The translations under genes were made by a program, and so were the position numbers. A stretch of DNA of 64,000 bases from JAJFJD01 sp965228695 (GTDB lineage: Bacteria; Pseudomonadota; Alphaproteobacteria; UBA8366). Position 1 is the stretch's first letter. Each line of letters begins with the position of its first letter. Positions 36,909 to 45,871 of the stretch are shown here, one piece after another. Under the pieces are notes generated by a model. That model searched no databases. It had not been told where the DNA came from and saw nothing but the letters and a program-made list of their open reading frames with translations. Location of the stretch: the NCBI GenBank assembly GCA_965228695.1, contig CBDDIB010000002.1, positions 4,712,001-4,776,000 of the forward strand, given 5' to 3'.

Positions 36909-37853
36909 ATGGCACTCGAAGAATCCGACGACATCCTGGAAGTCGAACCGTCGACCATCCAGGTCGATCCGCTTTCCATCCATATCGGGGCGACCATTAG
37001 CGGTATCGATCTCCAGTCGCCGCTGTCCCCGCAACAGGTTGCGGAAATCCGGGCGGCGTTGGTGGAATGGAAAGTGATCTTCTTCCGCGATCAGCCGCTG
37101 ACCCACGATCAGCAAATTGCATTCGCGCGCCAATTCGGCGACACCACGCCCGGCCATGTCGTCTACGGCAACACCGACACGCATCCGGAAATCTATGCCG
37201 TCGCAAAAAACCGCAAGGCCAACCGATTCCAAGGCGAGGTCATGTACCGCGCGTGGTCGGGCTGGCATGCCGATATCACGGCGGCGATCAACCCGCCCTT
37301 CGCATCGATCCTGCGCGGCGATGTTGTCCCGCCCTTTGGCGGTGATACGCAATGGACCAATCTCGCCGCGGCCTATAACGCCCTTTCGCCGGCGATGCGG
37401 GAATTCCTGGACGGTTTGCGGGGGCAGCACCGGTTTGCGCCGCCGCCGGGCGTCGACGCCTCCGACGAGTACCGCGCGCTCATGCGCAAGCGGACGCTGG
37501 TGACCGAACATCCCCTCGTGCGGGTCCATCCCGAATCCGGCGAACGCGTGCTATATATCAGCCCGTCCTTCCTGAAATCCATCGTCGGCCTGACGCCGCG
37601 CGAAAGCCAGAGTCTGCTCGAAATCCTATGGGAACACGCGGTGCGGCCCGAATTTACCGTCCGCTTCAAGTGGGAGCCCGGCAGCATCGCCTTCTGGGAC
37701 AACCGTTCGACCGCCCACTTGGCGCCGCGCGACATCTTCGATTCCGAATTCGACCGGCAGTTCTACCGGGTGACGCTGATGGGCGACGTACCGGTCGGTG
37801 TGGACGGCAAACCCTCGACGCCGCTGGAAGGCGATCCGATCGAAGCGATTTAG
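36909..37853 (+). CDS. TauD/TfdA-family Fe(II)/2-oxoglutarate dioxygenase
   Basis: A 314-residue non-heme iron oxygenase. GWHADITAAINPP near residue 118 gives the HxD pair, STAHLAPRD near 272 the distal His, and FYRVTLMGD the Arg that binds 2-oxoglutarate. PLSIHIGATISGIDLQSPLS at the N terminus is typical of the TauD/TfdA family. The family acts on taurine, 2,4-D, alkyl sulfates and many other acids. Start ATG 36909 has GGGAGGA five bases upstream. It is divergent from the glycan series and followed by a thioredoxin-like gene. Substrate unknown. Confidence 0.88.
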   Translation: MALEESDDILEVEPSTIQVDPLSIHIGATISGIDLQSPLSPQQVAEIRAALVEWKVIFFRDQPLTHDQQIAFARQFGDTTPGHVVYGNTDTHPEIYAVAKNRKANRFQGEVMYRAWSGWHADITAAINPPFASILRGDVVPPFGGDTQWTNLAAAYNALSPAMREFLDGLRGQHRFAPPPGVDASDEYRALMRKRTLVTEHPLVRVHPESGERVLYISPSFLKSIVGLTPRESQSLLEILWEHAVRPEFTVRFKWEPGSIAFWDNRSTAHLAPRDIFDSEFDRQFYRVTLMGDVPVGVDGKPSTPLEGDPIEAI

Positions 37854-37945
37854 GCGCACACCCCGCTACCCTCACAAGAGCTTGAATGGAGCCGCCCGAG
37901 CCCCCGATGCTATAGCCGTGCATGGACCACCCGAGGAATTGGATC

Positions 37946-38539
37946 ATGCGCAAACTCGACCCCGCGATCGGCCGCCGCCCCCTTCTGACCGGCCTGCTGG
38001 CCGGGGCCGCGATGTCGCTCTCGACCACCGGTGCATCTTCCGCCGTGCCCGCCGTCCCGACACCCCGGCCCGCGCCGCAATGGGACGTGTCCGAATGGCT
38101 GAACGGCGACGGCCGCAATGTCGACGCGCTGCGCGGTACGGTTATCGTCATCGATTTCTTCCAGCTCTGGTGTCCGGGGTGCATCGCCTTTTCGATCCCG
38201 TTGATGAACCAGTGGGAAGCGGATTTCGCGAAGGAGGTAAAAGCGGGCCAGATCGCCTTCGTCAGCATTCACACCGTTTTCGAGGGCCACGGCTACCAGA
38301 CGCCGGAACGGCTCGAACGTTTCATCCGCAAGAAGAAGATTCTCCACCCGGTCGGCATCGACCGCCATGTCGACGGGAGCCATGTCCCCGAAACCATGCG
38401 CCGCTTCCGCACCCGCGGCACACCGGAAATGGCGATCATCGACAAGGCCGGGATGATCCGGCTGCAGGAATTCGGATATTTCGACCCCGCCATCGGCGAA
38501 GGCCTGATCCGGCGCCTTCTTGGTCGAAGCGTAGGCTGA
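37946..38539 (+). CDS. TlpA-like exported thioredoxin-fold protein
   Basis: About 197 residues. An N-terminal GRRPLLTGLLAGAAMSL segment looks like an export signal, with RRxLL suggesting the Tat route, and cleavage near ASSA. The mature part has the TlpA/ResA fold with VIDFFQLWCPGCIAFSIPLM, a CxxC-type active site (C-P-G-C), and GTPEMAIIDKAGMIRL with the cis-Pro equivalent. Start ATG 37946 has GAGGAA seven bases ahead; the open frame extends eight codons more. It probably acts as a periplasmic thiol reductase or a monitor of redox state. It converges on the UbiD gene with seven bases between. Confidence 0.83.
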   Translation: MRKLDPAIGRRPLLTGLLAGAAMSLSTTGASSAVPAVPTPRPAPQWDVSEWLNGDGRNVDALRGTVIVIDFFQLWCPGCIAFSIPLMNQWEADFAKEVKAGQIAFVSIHTVFEGHGYQTPERLERFIRKKKILHPVGIDRHVDGSHVPETMRRFRTRGTPEMAIIDKAGMIRLQEFGYFDPAIGEGLIRRLLGRSVG

Positions 38540-38546
38540 CCGCCTG

Positions 38547-40145
38547 TCAGCCGTCCTGTTCGCGATCGAGATTTTCCCGGCGGCCGGCGAGTTTCTCTCC
38601 CGTCTCAAAATACCGTCCTATCAGGGCGAGCGCCGCCTCGGCTTCGTTCTCGGCGGTCCAGCCGCTCAATGGATAGCCGTGCCACGGTCCCTTGAGGTCC
38701 AAGGGCGGCAAGGACAACGCATCCCACCGTGTCTTAGCGGCCTCCATCAAATCCTTGGTCGGCAGCGAGACCGGCAGATAGGGATGTTCCCGGCAGGCGT
38801 TGATCAGAATCGCCGACGCGCCGCGTCCCTCGGGGTAGTGTTCGTCCGGCCCCGGCGACACCGACGGGTCGAGGCGCGGCACCTTGCCGCGAATGACCTC
38901 GACGTCGCGATGCGGCTGCATGCTGTAGGAAAGAGACCAGAGAACCGATTCCATGGAGTCCGGATCTACGTCGGCATCGACCGCGATGAACATCTTTCCC
39001 AGCGACGCATCGAACCCCGCCGCCGAGCGGAGCGCCTGCCACGGCTGACCGATCGCCGGGTTGTCGAGTTGGATGACGAACAGCATGTTGCAGCTCGCCA
39101 TCTCATGACAGGCCACCTTCGTCACCGACGGGATGTTGCAGGCGTTCTTGAGATGGTTGAGGTAGATCGCGTCGAACGCGACCTTGCGGATAACGGTGCT
39201 TTCGCTCGGCGGATATTCGCTGATGATGCCCTGATAAACAGACTTTCGCCGATGCGTAACGGCGGTGACGTCGAACACCTTTTCCATCTTGCGCGGCCCG
39301 ATATAGCCGCTCGCTTCGCCGAAAGGCGCCTCCGGCTCGAGAACGTCGGTGCGGATCGTGCCCTCGATCACGATCTCGGCGGTCGCCGGCACCATGCAAT
39401 CGACGGTTTCCGCCTGGACGACCTCGATAGGCGCGCCGTTCAGCGCCCCCGCCAATCCGTATTCATCGACCCCATAGGGAACCTTGCTGGCCCCGGCCAA
39501 CAGCAGCGACGGCGGTCCGCCGATGAAGATCGCCGCCTCCAGCGGCTTACCCGCGCGGCGCGCCTTTTCCCACTGGATCGCGAGATGCTGCGTCGGCACG
39601 TCGGTTGCGCAGCCGACGCGGTCCGGCGCTTTGATCATGCCGCGATAAATGCCGAGGTTGTACGCGCCCGTCTCCGGGTCGCGCGTCACCCATACGCCGG
39701 CGGTGATGAACGGCGACGGGTCGAAGCCCGGCGTCGAGATTAGGTGTGGGAAACGATCGACCCCGCCATCCAGATCCGGCGCCTTGAGCACCACCTCCTT
39801 GACCGGCGCATCGGCGGCCGCCACCGATTCCGGCGGCAGATGATTGCCATGCGCGGCCGCCCATTTTCCGGCGATCTCCGAACTCTCGACCCCCAGTGCG
39901 GCACCGTATACATCCCGCGAACACCCCAGCGATCCCAGCACGACCGAGCCATCGTATTCGCGCCCGCGGGGATCGGTCACGTTGCGGAACCAAAACGCCT
40001 TCCGCTCGGGTTCCGGCAAGCCACGGAATTGCAGCCGGACGAGCGGTACGAGTTCGGTATCCTTGCAGACCCGTTCCTCGATCACGTGAACAAGGTCACG
40101 GCGCTTCAGTTCCTGCAAATAGTCCCGCAAATCTCGATAGGCCAT
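38547..40145 (-). CDS. UbiD-family prenyl-FMN decarboxylase
   Basis: A 532-residue UbiD-type (de)carboxylase. MAYRDLRDYLQELKRRDLVH is the typical N terminus, RGMIKAPDRVGCATDVPTQH and EAAIFIGGPPSLLLAGA lie in the prFMN-binding domain, and EIVIEGTI plus EAPFGEASGYIG contain the Glu residues of the E-R-E catalytic set. These enzymes need prenylated FMN made by UbiX, which is not in the window. Flanking genes (dioxygenase, HpaB-type monooxygenase, tautomerase) suggest an aromatic or unsaturated acid substrate rather than ubiquinone synthesis. It is divergent from the substrate-binding protein gene. Confidence 0.88.
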   Translation of the reverse strand: MAYRDLRDYLQELKRRDLVHVIEERVCKDTELVPLVRLQFRGLPEPERKAFWFRNVTDPRGREYDGSVVLGSLGCSRDVYGAALGVESSEIAGKWAAAHGNHLPPESVAAADAPVKEVVLKAPDLDGGVDRFPHLISTPGFDPSPFITAGVWVTRDPETGAYNLGIYRGMIKAPDRVGCATDVPTQHLAIQWEKARRAGKPLEAAIFIGGPPSLLLAGASKVPYGVDEYGLAGALNGAPIEVVQAETVDCMVPATAEIVIEGTIRTDVLEPEAPFGEASGYIGPRKMEKVFDVTAVTHRRKSVYQGIISEYPPSESTVIRKVAFDAIYLNHLKNACNIPSVTKVACHEMASCNMLFVIQLDNPAIGQPWQALRSAAGFDASLGKMFIAVDADVDPDSMESVLWSLSYSMQPHRDVEVIRGKVPRLDPSVSPGPDEHYPEGRGASAILINACREHPYLPVSLPTKDLMEAAKTRWDALSLPPLDLKGPWHGYPLSGWTAENEAEAALALIGRYFETGEKLAGRRENLDREQDG

Positions 40146-40268
40146 GCTGCGTCTCCGCGAAGCCCGGCCGGCCGGCCCGGCCTCTATCTATGACATTAGC
40201 AATGTGGCATAGTATATGGGCGCATACGAGAAGGCTACCTGACCCAAAATGCTGCAAAGGAAAAGCCC

Positions 40269-41192
40269 GTGAAACTCGCGGTACCGGATCTCATTTCCAA
40301 TTCGTACTTCCCGGCGATCGCAGCGGTCGAACTCGGTTTCTTCCGCGACGAAGGCCTGGACATGGCGTTCGAGCACGTCTTCCCGGTCGACAAATGCTGC
40401 GAAATGATGCGCGACGGCGCGTTCGAGATGGTCGCGGGCTCCGCCCATAGCGCCCTTGCCGCCTTTCCCGACTGGAAGGGCGCGAAGATCCTCGCATCTC
40501 TGGCGCAAGGCATGTACTGGCTGCTGGTGGTCCGAACCGACCTGGACGCGGAGCGCGGCGACATCTCGGCAGTGAAGGGGCTCAACATCGGCGCCGCGCC
40601 CTTCGTCGATCTCGGCCTCCGCGGCATGTTGACGGAAGCCGGCATCGACATTGAGGCCGACAAGGTCAACATCGCGCCGGTGCCGGGCGCCATCCAACCC
40701 GGCGTGTCCTTCGGCGTGACCGCTGCGCAGGCGTTGGCGGACGGGAAGATCGATGCCTTCTGGGCCAATGGCATGGGCGCGGAGACCGCGGTCCGTCAGG
40801 GTATCGGCAAGGTCCTGGTGGATATCCGGCGCGGCGACGAGCCAACCAAGGCCTTCAACTACACGATGCCGGCGCTGCTATGCACCGATGCCTTGATCGA
40901 GCGCAATCCGGATGCCGCGGCCGCGGCGGTCCGGGCGATCGTGCGCACGCAGGCGGCGATCAAGGCGGATATAACTCTGGCGACCAAGGTCGGCGAAGCG
41001 CATTTTCCGGCGTCCGACGCCGCCATGATCGCAGATGTGGTGGCCCGCGACCTGCCCTACTACGACGCCGCGATCTCGCCAGAGTTCGTCCATGGTATGA
41101 ACGAATTCATGATCTCGCTGGGCTGGCTCGACGGGCAGGTCCCGTACGAAAGCGTCGTCGCAACGCGATTCTCGGATCACTGGGCCGCGTAA
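40269..41192 (+). CDS. NMT1/TauA-like substrate-binding protein without signal peptide
   Basis: A 307-residue periplasmic-binding-protein fold of the NMT1/THI5/TauA type: ISNSYFPAIAAVELGFFRDE near the N terminus, MVAGSAHSALAAF, DLGLRGMLTEAGIDIEADKV and ADGKIDAFWANGMGAETAV. The start is a GTG at 40269 with AAAGGA seven bases ahead. No signal peptide or lipobox is present and no permease or ATPase gene is nearby, so it may be a cytoplasmic sensor or enzyme of this fold instead of a transport component. A cupin gene follows 22 bp downstream, probably in the same operon. Confidence 0.78.
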   Translation: MKLAVPDLISNSYFPAIAAVELGFFRDEGLDMAFEHVFPVDKCCEMMRDGAFEMVAGSAHSALAAFPDWKGAKILASLAQGMYWLLVVRTDLDAERGDISAVKGLNIGAAPFVDLGLRGMLTEAGIDIEADKVNIAPVPGAIQPGVSFGVTAAQALADGKIDAFWANGMGAETAVRQGIGKVLVDIRRGDEPTKAFNYTMPALLCTDALIERNPDAAAAAVRAIVRTQAAIKADITLATKVGEAHFPASDAAMIADVVARDLPYYDAAISPEFVHGMNEFMISLGWLDGQVPYESVVATRFSDHWAA

Positions 41193-41214
41193 CCGGCCGC
41201 GACAGGAGGCAAGA

Positions 41215-41604
41215 ATGGGACAAGGAAAACCCCATATCGAATTCACCGCCCTGGATATGGACAGCGGGTGGGAAACGCCGCCCGGATATCCCGAGGGCAT
41301 CAAGCAAAAGATCCTCGCCGCGGATATCGACGAGACGAACAAGACCGGCTCCCGGTCGCGCCTGCTGCGGTTCGACCCCGGCGCCTATTCGACGGAACCT
41401 TTCGTCCACGATCACTGGGAGGAAGTGTATCTGGTCAGCGGCGACCTGACCGTCGGGAACGACGCCGAAGGAAACGGCGGCGAAGCGTTCAGGGCGCCGA
41501 CCTACGCCTGCCGCCCGCCGGGCGTCTATCACGGACCGTTCAAGTCGGAAGGCGGCTGCGTGCTCTACGAGACGCATTATTACTACGAACCCGATTCGGA
41601 CTGA
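41215..41604 (+). CDS. Cupin-fold protein
   Basis: A 129-residue single-domain cupin. RFDPGAYSTEPFVHDHWEEV with VYLVSGDLTVGND gives motif 1 (H, H, E), and RPPGVYHGPFKSEGGC gives motif 2 with its His, so a metal site is likely. AGGAGG sits five bases before ATG 41215, the best ribosome site in this part of the window. It is downstream of, and probably co-transcribed with, the substrate-binding-protein-like gene. A dioxygenase, isomerase or sensor role is possible; ChrR-type and acetylacetone-cleaving cupins share this size. Confidence 0.8.
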   Translation: MGQGKPHIEFTALDMDSGWETPPGYPEGIKQKILAADIDETNKTGSRSRLLRFDPGAYSTEPFVHDHWEEVYLVSGDLTVGNDAEGNGGEAFRAPTYACRPPGVYHGPFKSEGGCVLYETHYYYEPDSD

Positions 41605-41619
41605 GCGGCCGGCCGGCGC

Positions 41620-42144
41620 CTATGCTTCGGCGCCTTCCTTCGCCATCGCGACCGCCGGTTCGAACTGACGGACCAGCCGGCGCAGAAAATCGGTCACCAC
41701 GATCAGCTCGGCACCGCTCATCCCGTCGAACCACCGATCGTTGACGCTGCGCAGCGTGGGCGCAAAGGCGTTCAACCGTTCGAATGCCAACGGCGTCATG
41801 CGCAGGGAAACGGCCCGATTATCCGCCGGGTCGGTCGATTTCTCGACCCATCCCGCCGCCTCCAACTTCATGACGATCGCGGTGACCTGTGCTGCGGCGA
41901 CATGCAGATGATCGGCGATTGTGCGCACGCGAACATTTCCCTGCTGCTGAAGATGCATCAGCGCGGTCAGCACGGAAAACTCCGCCATGCTCACCGACAA
42001 GGCCTTGGACAACTCGCGCCGCATCGCCTGCAGCCGTCCCGATGCGGCGAACAGCAGGGCGATCAATTCCCGGAATTCATGATCCTCGCCCCCGACCAAC
42101 AGGGCATCGATGGAGACGGTCAGCGCACGGTCTTCACGTGTCAT
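41620..42144 (-). CDS. MarR-family transcription regulator
   Basis: A 174-residue winged-helix regulator. FSVLTALMHLQQQGNVRVRTIADHLHVAAAQVTAIVMKLEAA is the winged-helix region in outline (recognition helix near residue 85), followed by STDPADNRAVSLRMT, the wing motif of MarR proteins. It is divergent from the HpaB-type monooxygenase gene, with 124 bp between, which is the classical layout for a MarR repressor sensing an aromatic acid. It converges on the cupin gene. Confidence 0.88.
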   Translation of the reverse strand: MTREDRALTVSIDALLVGGEDHEFRELIALLFAASGRLQAMRRELSKALSVSMAEFSVLTALMHLQQQGNVRVRTIADHLHVAAAQVTAIVMKLEAAGWVEKSTDPADNRAVSLRMTPLAFERLNAFAPTLRSVNDRWFDGMSGAELIVVTDFLRRLVRQFEPAVAMAKEGAEA

Positions 42145-42206
42145 GGATCAGCTCTCGCCTCTGGAATGCGGTTGGAGCGGCCTCGAGAGGGCCACCGTAT
42201 CAGATT

Positions 42207-42232
42207 GAATTAGCTATGTCTCATTGCTATTC
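42207..42232. promoter_or_regulatory. Possible MarR operator
   Basis: An imperfect inverted repeat (GAATTAGC at 42207-42214 and GCTATTC at 42226-42232, 11 bases apart) lies in the AT-rich part of the space between the divergent marR-type and hpaB-type genes. MarR sites often have TAGC/GCTA-like half-sites. Assignment rests on position and symmetry only. Confidence 0.3.
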
Positions 42233-42268
42233 TTTTGGCCCGATATTGCATAATGGAGATGGTAGGCA

Positions 42269-43801
42269 ATGCCCCGATCCACGAAATCGCAGGCAGGCGG
42301 CTTAACGGACGACAGGTTCCCGGGCGGCCTTCGAACCGGCGCGCAATATCTCGACGCTCTTCGCAACGACGGCCGGCGCGTCTTCATCGACGGCGAGGAA
42401 GTGAACGACGTCACGGCCCATCCCGCCTTCGCGGAACCGGCGCAGACGATCGCGCGTCTGTTCGACATCTCGAGCGACCCGGCCAACCGGGACCTGATGA
42501 CCTACCCCTCGCCGTCGACCGGCGAGCCGGTGAACCGGATTTGGCAATTGCCGTATTCCGTCGACGACCTGCAGAAACGCCGGGCCGCGATCGAGCGCTG
42601 GTCGGAGGAAAGCTTCGGTTATATGGGCCGGTCCCCGGATCATGTCGCCGGATTCTTCGCCGGTTACGCCGCGGAACCGCAAACCCTGGCGCAAGACGGC
42701 AACGAAACCTTCGCCGACAACGCGGTCCGAATTTATGAATTCCTGCGCGATAACGACGTCTACATCAGCTATACCATCGTGCCGCCGCAGATCGACCGCT
42801 CGAAACCGGCGCATCAGCAAGACCCGCCCGATCTTTATGCCGGCGTCGTCGACGAACGGGACAACGGCATCGTCATCCGCGGCGCACAAATGCTCGGCAC
42901 CGGCACCGTATTATCTGACTACGTCCATCTTTCGACGATTCATCCTCTGCAGCCCGGCGACGAGAATTATGCAATCTCCCTGATCGTCCCGTGCAACGCG
43001 CCCGGCGTGAAGATCTACTCCCGGCGATCTTACGCGGGCGCCGCCTCCAGTGTCTTCGACTACCCGATGGCATCGCAATTCGACGAAACGGACTCGTTGG
43101 TCGTCTACGATTCCGTCTTCGTGCCGTGGGAACATGTCTTCGTTTTCAAGAACACGAAAATTTGCCGGGACCAGTGGTTCGAAACGCCGGCGCATATCCT
43201 CGGAAACAATCAGGCGCAGATCCGGTTCGTAACAAAGCTCCGGTTCCTGACGGGGCTCGCCAAGCGGATCACGGAGATGAACGGGGTCTGGCCGATGCCG
43301 CCGGTGCAGGCGCAGGTCGCCGATATCTCCGTTCAAGCGGCGATGTACGAGGGTCTGCTCGATGCCCAGATCGCGACGGCCGCGCCAAATCAGAACGGCG
43401 TGTATGTCCCGAACCCGCAGATCCATTACGCGGCGATGTCGCTGCAATCCCGTCTCTACCCCGAGGTGCTCAACATCCTTCGGGAACTCGCGGGCGGCGG
43501 CCTTATCCAGTTGCCGTCGGATGTGCGGGACTTCGAGCGCGATGAATCCGGCGAGGATATCCGCCGCTACATCCAATCGCCCGACATGCCGGCGGAAGAT
43601 CGCGTCAAGCTCATGAAGCTGGCCTGGGATGCGGTCGGGTCGGAATTCGCCGGACGCCACGAGCAGTACGAGAAGTTCTATGCCGGGGCGCCCTTCATCG
43701 TGAAGAACCGATTCATGTGGAATTACGATTTCGATAAATGCGAGTCGCTGATCGACAAGGCGCTCGCCGGCTACGACATGACCGGACGCACCACCGACTG
43801 A
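42269..43801 (+). CDS. HpaB-type flavin-dependent monooxygenase
   Basis: A 510-residue member of the 4-hydroxyphenylacetate 3-hydroxylase large-subunit family. FPGGLRTGAQYLDALRNDGR at the N terminus, SYTIVPPQIDRSKPAHQQ, VIRGAQMLGTGTVLSDYVHL and FVPWEHVFVFKNTKICRDQW match the acyl-CoA dehydrogenase-like FADH2 fold of HpaB. This type uses reduced FAD from a separate reductase (HpaC), which is not seen here. The fold also includes 4-hydroxybutyryl-CoA dehydratase, but its Fe-S Cys set is not obvious. A tautomerase gene follows 80 bp downstream, so the product is probably a catechol-like or unsaturated acid. Confidence 0.86.
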   Translation: MPRSTKSQAGGLTDDRFPGGLRTGAQYLDALRNDGRRVFIDGEEVNDVTAHPAFAEPAQTIARLFDISSDPANRDLMTYPSPSTGEPVNRIWQLPYSVDDLQKRRAAIERWSEESFGYMGRSPDHVAGFFAGYAAEPQTLAQDGNETFADNAVRIYEFLRDNDVYISYTIVPPQIDRSKPAHQQDPPDLYAGVVDERDNGIVIRGAQMLGTGTVLSDYVHLSTIHPLQPGDENYAISLIVPCNAPGVKIYSRRSYAGAASSVFDYPMASQFDETDSLVVYDSVFVPWEHVFVFKNTKICRDQWFETPAHILGNNQAQIRFVTKLRFLTGLAKRITEMNGVWPMPPVQAQVADISVQAAMYEGLLDAQIATAAPNQNGVYVPNPQIHYAAMSLQSRLYPEVLNILRELAGGGLIQLPSDVRDFERDESGEDIRRYIQSPDMPAEDRVKLMKLAWDAVGSEFAGRHEQYEKFYAGAPFIVKNRFMWNYDFDKCESLIDKALAGYDMTGRTTD

Positions 43802-43812
43802 CCCGGCCGCGA

Positions 43813-43870
43813 TTTCCCGGACGGCGCATTTCCGCTAAAACCGGGAAAGATCATTCATGAATCTTTCCGG
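43813..43870 (+). promoter_or_regulatory. Two overlapping, mutually exclusive hairpins
   Basis: Between the monooxygenase and tautomerase genes, TTTCCCGG (43813-43820) can pair with CCGGGAAA (43841-43848), or CCGGGAAAGAT (43841-43851) can pair with ATCTTTCCGG (43861-43870) with one bulged G. The two folds share 43841-43848 and exclude each other. The right arm of the second touches the GGGAGAG ribosome site of the tautomerase. No T tract follows, so translation control or mRNA processing fits better than termination. Confidence 0.4.
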
Positions 43871-43881
43871 GAGAGAAACCG

Positions 43882-44067
43882 ATGCCCATGATCCGTGTCG
43901 AAATGTTCGAAGGCCGCACCATCGAGCAAAAGCGAAACCTGGTAAAAGCAGTGACCGACTGCTTCATCGAGACTTGCGGCGGCAAGCCCGACCAGGTGCA
44001 TGTCATCGTCGACGAGGTAAGCCAGGAGAATTGGGGCGTCGGGGGCGAATTGTTCGCCGACAAATGA
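43882..44067 (+). CDS. 4-oxalocrotonate tautomerase family protein
   Basis: A 61-residue protein. After Met removal Pro-1 (MPMIRVEMFEGRT) would be the catalytic base, as in 4-OT/XylH; EQKRNLVKAVTDCF is the first helix and VIVDEVSQENWGVGGEL the second strand and loop. Arg-11 and Arg-39 of classical 4-OT are not clearly matched, so the substrate may differ. GGGAGAG is six bases before the ATG. It follows the HpaB-type gene and probably isomerises an unsaturated product of the same pathway. Confidence 0.88.
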   Translation: MPMIRVEMFEGRTIEQKRNLVKAVTDCFIETCGGKPDQVHVIVDEVSQENWGVGGELFADK

Positions 44068-44151
44068 TGGCCGCCCGTTGATCCATTAAAATGGAACCAA
44101 CCGCATCATGCGAATGACACCGAAGCCCAATCGGGAAATTCGGTAGCGCCG

Positions 44152-45093
44152 CTACTTCGCAGGGATCGAGACCGGGGCGTTGCCGGTGATGACGAGCGTT
44201 TGGATACGTTCGTTCTCGACCGCCTTCATGATCGCGTCGGCCCGCACCTTTTCTGAGATCGCCGACAACACCTGGCGGATTTCGCTCGCGTTGAAATCCT
44301 TCGGCAGTTCGGCGAACAGCTTCTTCACGCCAAGGCCTTCGTTGGCGCGGCGCTCGGCTTCCTGCTTGGCGATCTTGGTCAGCACGACCTGGCGCTTCAG
44401 GTCTTCCTCAGCCGCGACACGCTCGGCGATCGCGTTCCGCACCTTGGCGTCCGGCAATATCTTGCGCAACTGCACCGGCATGATGCTGAACGAGGTCCGG
44501 GCCTCCTGCTCGGTAAATCCGACTTTGATCAGATCCTGGATCAGACGGTCCTCGAATTTCTGCTGCATCAGCGCCGCGACTTCGGGCAGCTTCTCGATGC
44601 TCGCCTCGGCCCAGGGAAATTGCGAGACCGCGTCGCGCACCGCCGACCGGGCCGACGGGAAGATCAACTGACCCCGATAGTAGCCGGTGCCGCCAACCCG
44701 CTGATAAATTTTCCACGCCACGCTGGCATTCAGGCGGAACGGAAAGGACACGTCGATCTCCAGCGGGTTGCGGTCCGCCGACAGCGCCGTCACGCTCTTG
44801 CCGTCACGCGAGGTCGATGTGAAATGCAGGCTCTGCCGCCGAATCGTCATCTGACGCGTGGTGTAGAGCGGATTGATCAGATGCAGGCCTTCGCCATAGG
44901 TTTCCGTTTGGACCTTCCCGAACAGGTCGGCAACGGCGACCATGCCCGGCGATACGGTGATGATGCTGGCCACCAGCGTGGCGATGCCCCAGATGATGGC
45001 GGCCACCGGCGGCACGAGCAGGCGCACGCGCCGGACCAACAGCCCGACGACAAAGGCCACGACGCAGACAATCGAAATGATGATATAGGCCAT
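44152..45093 (-). CDS. SPFH/Band 7 domain membrane protein
   Basis: About 313 residues. Two hydrophobic segments (AYIIISIVCVVAFVVGLLV and VPPVAAIIWGIATLVASII) at the N terminus anchor it, followed by a prohibitin-like SPFH domain with GLHLINPLYTTRQMTIRRQ, SADRNPLEIDVSFPFRL and REVIG-like helical parts, then a helical C-terminal part (AERVAAEEDLKRQVVLTKIA) typical of oligomerising Band 7 proteins. ATG 45093 has AGAGGA in front. It is a scaffold-type protein of membrane domains; no partner NfeD gene is next to it. It converges on the tautomerase gene. Confidence 0.85.
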   Translation of the reverse strand: MAYIIISIVCVVAFVVGLLVRRVRLLVPPVAAIIWGIATLVASIITVSPGMVAVADLFGKVQTETYGEGLHLINPLYTTRQMTIRRQSLHFTSTSRDGKSVTALSADRNPLEIDVSFPFRLNASVAWKIYQRVGGTGYYRGQLIFPSARSAVRDAVSQFPWAEASIEKLPEVAALMQQKFEDRLIQDLIKVGFTEQEARTSFSIMPVQLRKILPDAKVRNAIAERVAAEEDLKRQVVLTKIAKQEAERRANEGLGVKKLFAELPKDFNASEIRQVLSAISEKVRADAIMKAVENERIQTLVITGNAPVSIPAK

Positions 45094-45254
45094 CGGTCCA
45101 GGTCCTCTCGCCGCCGCGGCACGCATACCGGCCGCCCGGAACGAACGTCCGCCGAAACCCTTGAAAAAGCGTTAATCGGCCGGGTCGCCGGTCGGGCCGG
45201 TTGAGCCAGATTTCTGGGTAGGTTGGCGCGATCGTTAGGCCGCGCCCTCGTGCG

Positions 45255-45860
45255 TCACCGCGGCAGGCCACCGCGATTGCGAATCACCGTGGTTAAAATG
45301 GACCCCACGAAGTCTTCCGTGATGTCGTCGCCGGTGACCAGCAGTCGATAGTAGATCGGCCCGAAAACGGCATCGATCAACGTGTCGATATCGCCCAGAT
45401 CGCGGGAATCAGCCGCCGCAAGAATAGCCTCCTTCAGTGCCTCGCGACGCGGTCGCGCGTAGTATTCGGCGAAGGCTTGCGCGAGATCGCTGTCCGTTTG
45501 CTTGGCTCCGATCAAGGCGCGCACCGAGGCCCCGAGACCCCCGTTGAACAGGGCGATTGTGTCGAACAGCTGACGGCGAAAAATCTCTTCGACCGGGACT
45601 CCGCCCGCCGGTGACTCGACAGGTGTCATCTTCGACACAACGCTTTCAAGCACCACGGCCGACTTGTTGGGCCACCAGCGGTAAATGGTGGCCTTGCTGA
45701 CGCCGGAGCGTTCGGCGATGGCATCCACCGTTAGCTTTGCAAATCCCGATTCCAGCAAGATTTCCTCGGCCGCCTTAAGCACGGCGCGATGTGCCGTTTT
45801 GCTGCGCCGCCGGCCGGCCTCTCGACGACGCGGGCGGTCCTCTGATAATGGATCGCTCAT
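45255..45860 (-). CDS. TetR-family transcription regulator
   Basis: A 201-residue regulator. AILKAAEEI-like helix 1 (HRAVLKAAEEILLESGFAK), LTVDAIAERSGVSKATIYRW as the helix-turn-helix, and WWPNKSAVVLESV right after it are diagnostic of TetR. The C-terminal part has AcrR-like features (VRALIGAKQTDSDLAQAFAE). It is divergent from a racemase-like gene and an SDR, and the space between them contains two palindromes with the same half-site, so it probably represses itself and these genes. The ligand is unknown. Confidence 0.9.
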   Translation of the reverse strand: MSDPLSEDRPRRREAGRRRSKTAHRAVLKAAEEILLESGFAKLTVDAIAERSGVSKATIYRWWPNKSAVVLESVVSKMTPVESPAGGVPVEEIFRRQLFDTIALFNGGLGASVRALIGAKQTDSDLAQAFAEYYARPRREALKEAILAAADSRDLGDIDTLIDAVFGPIYYRLLVTGDDITEDFVGSILTTVIRNRGGLPR

Positions 45861-45871
45861 ATTTTCCCTTG

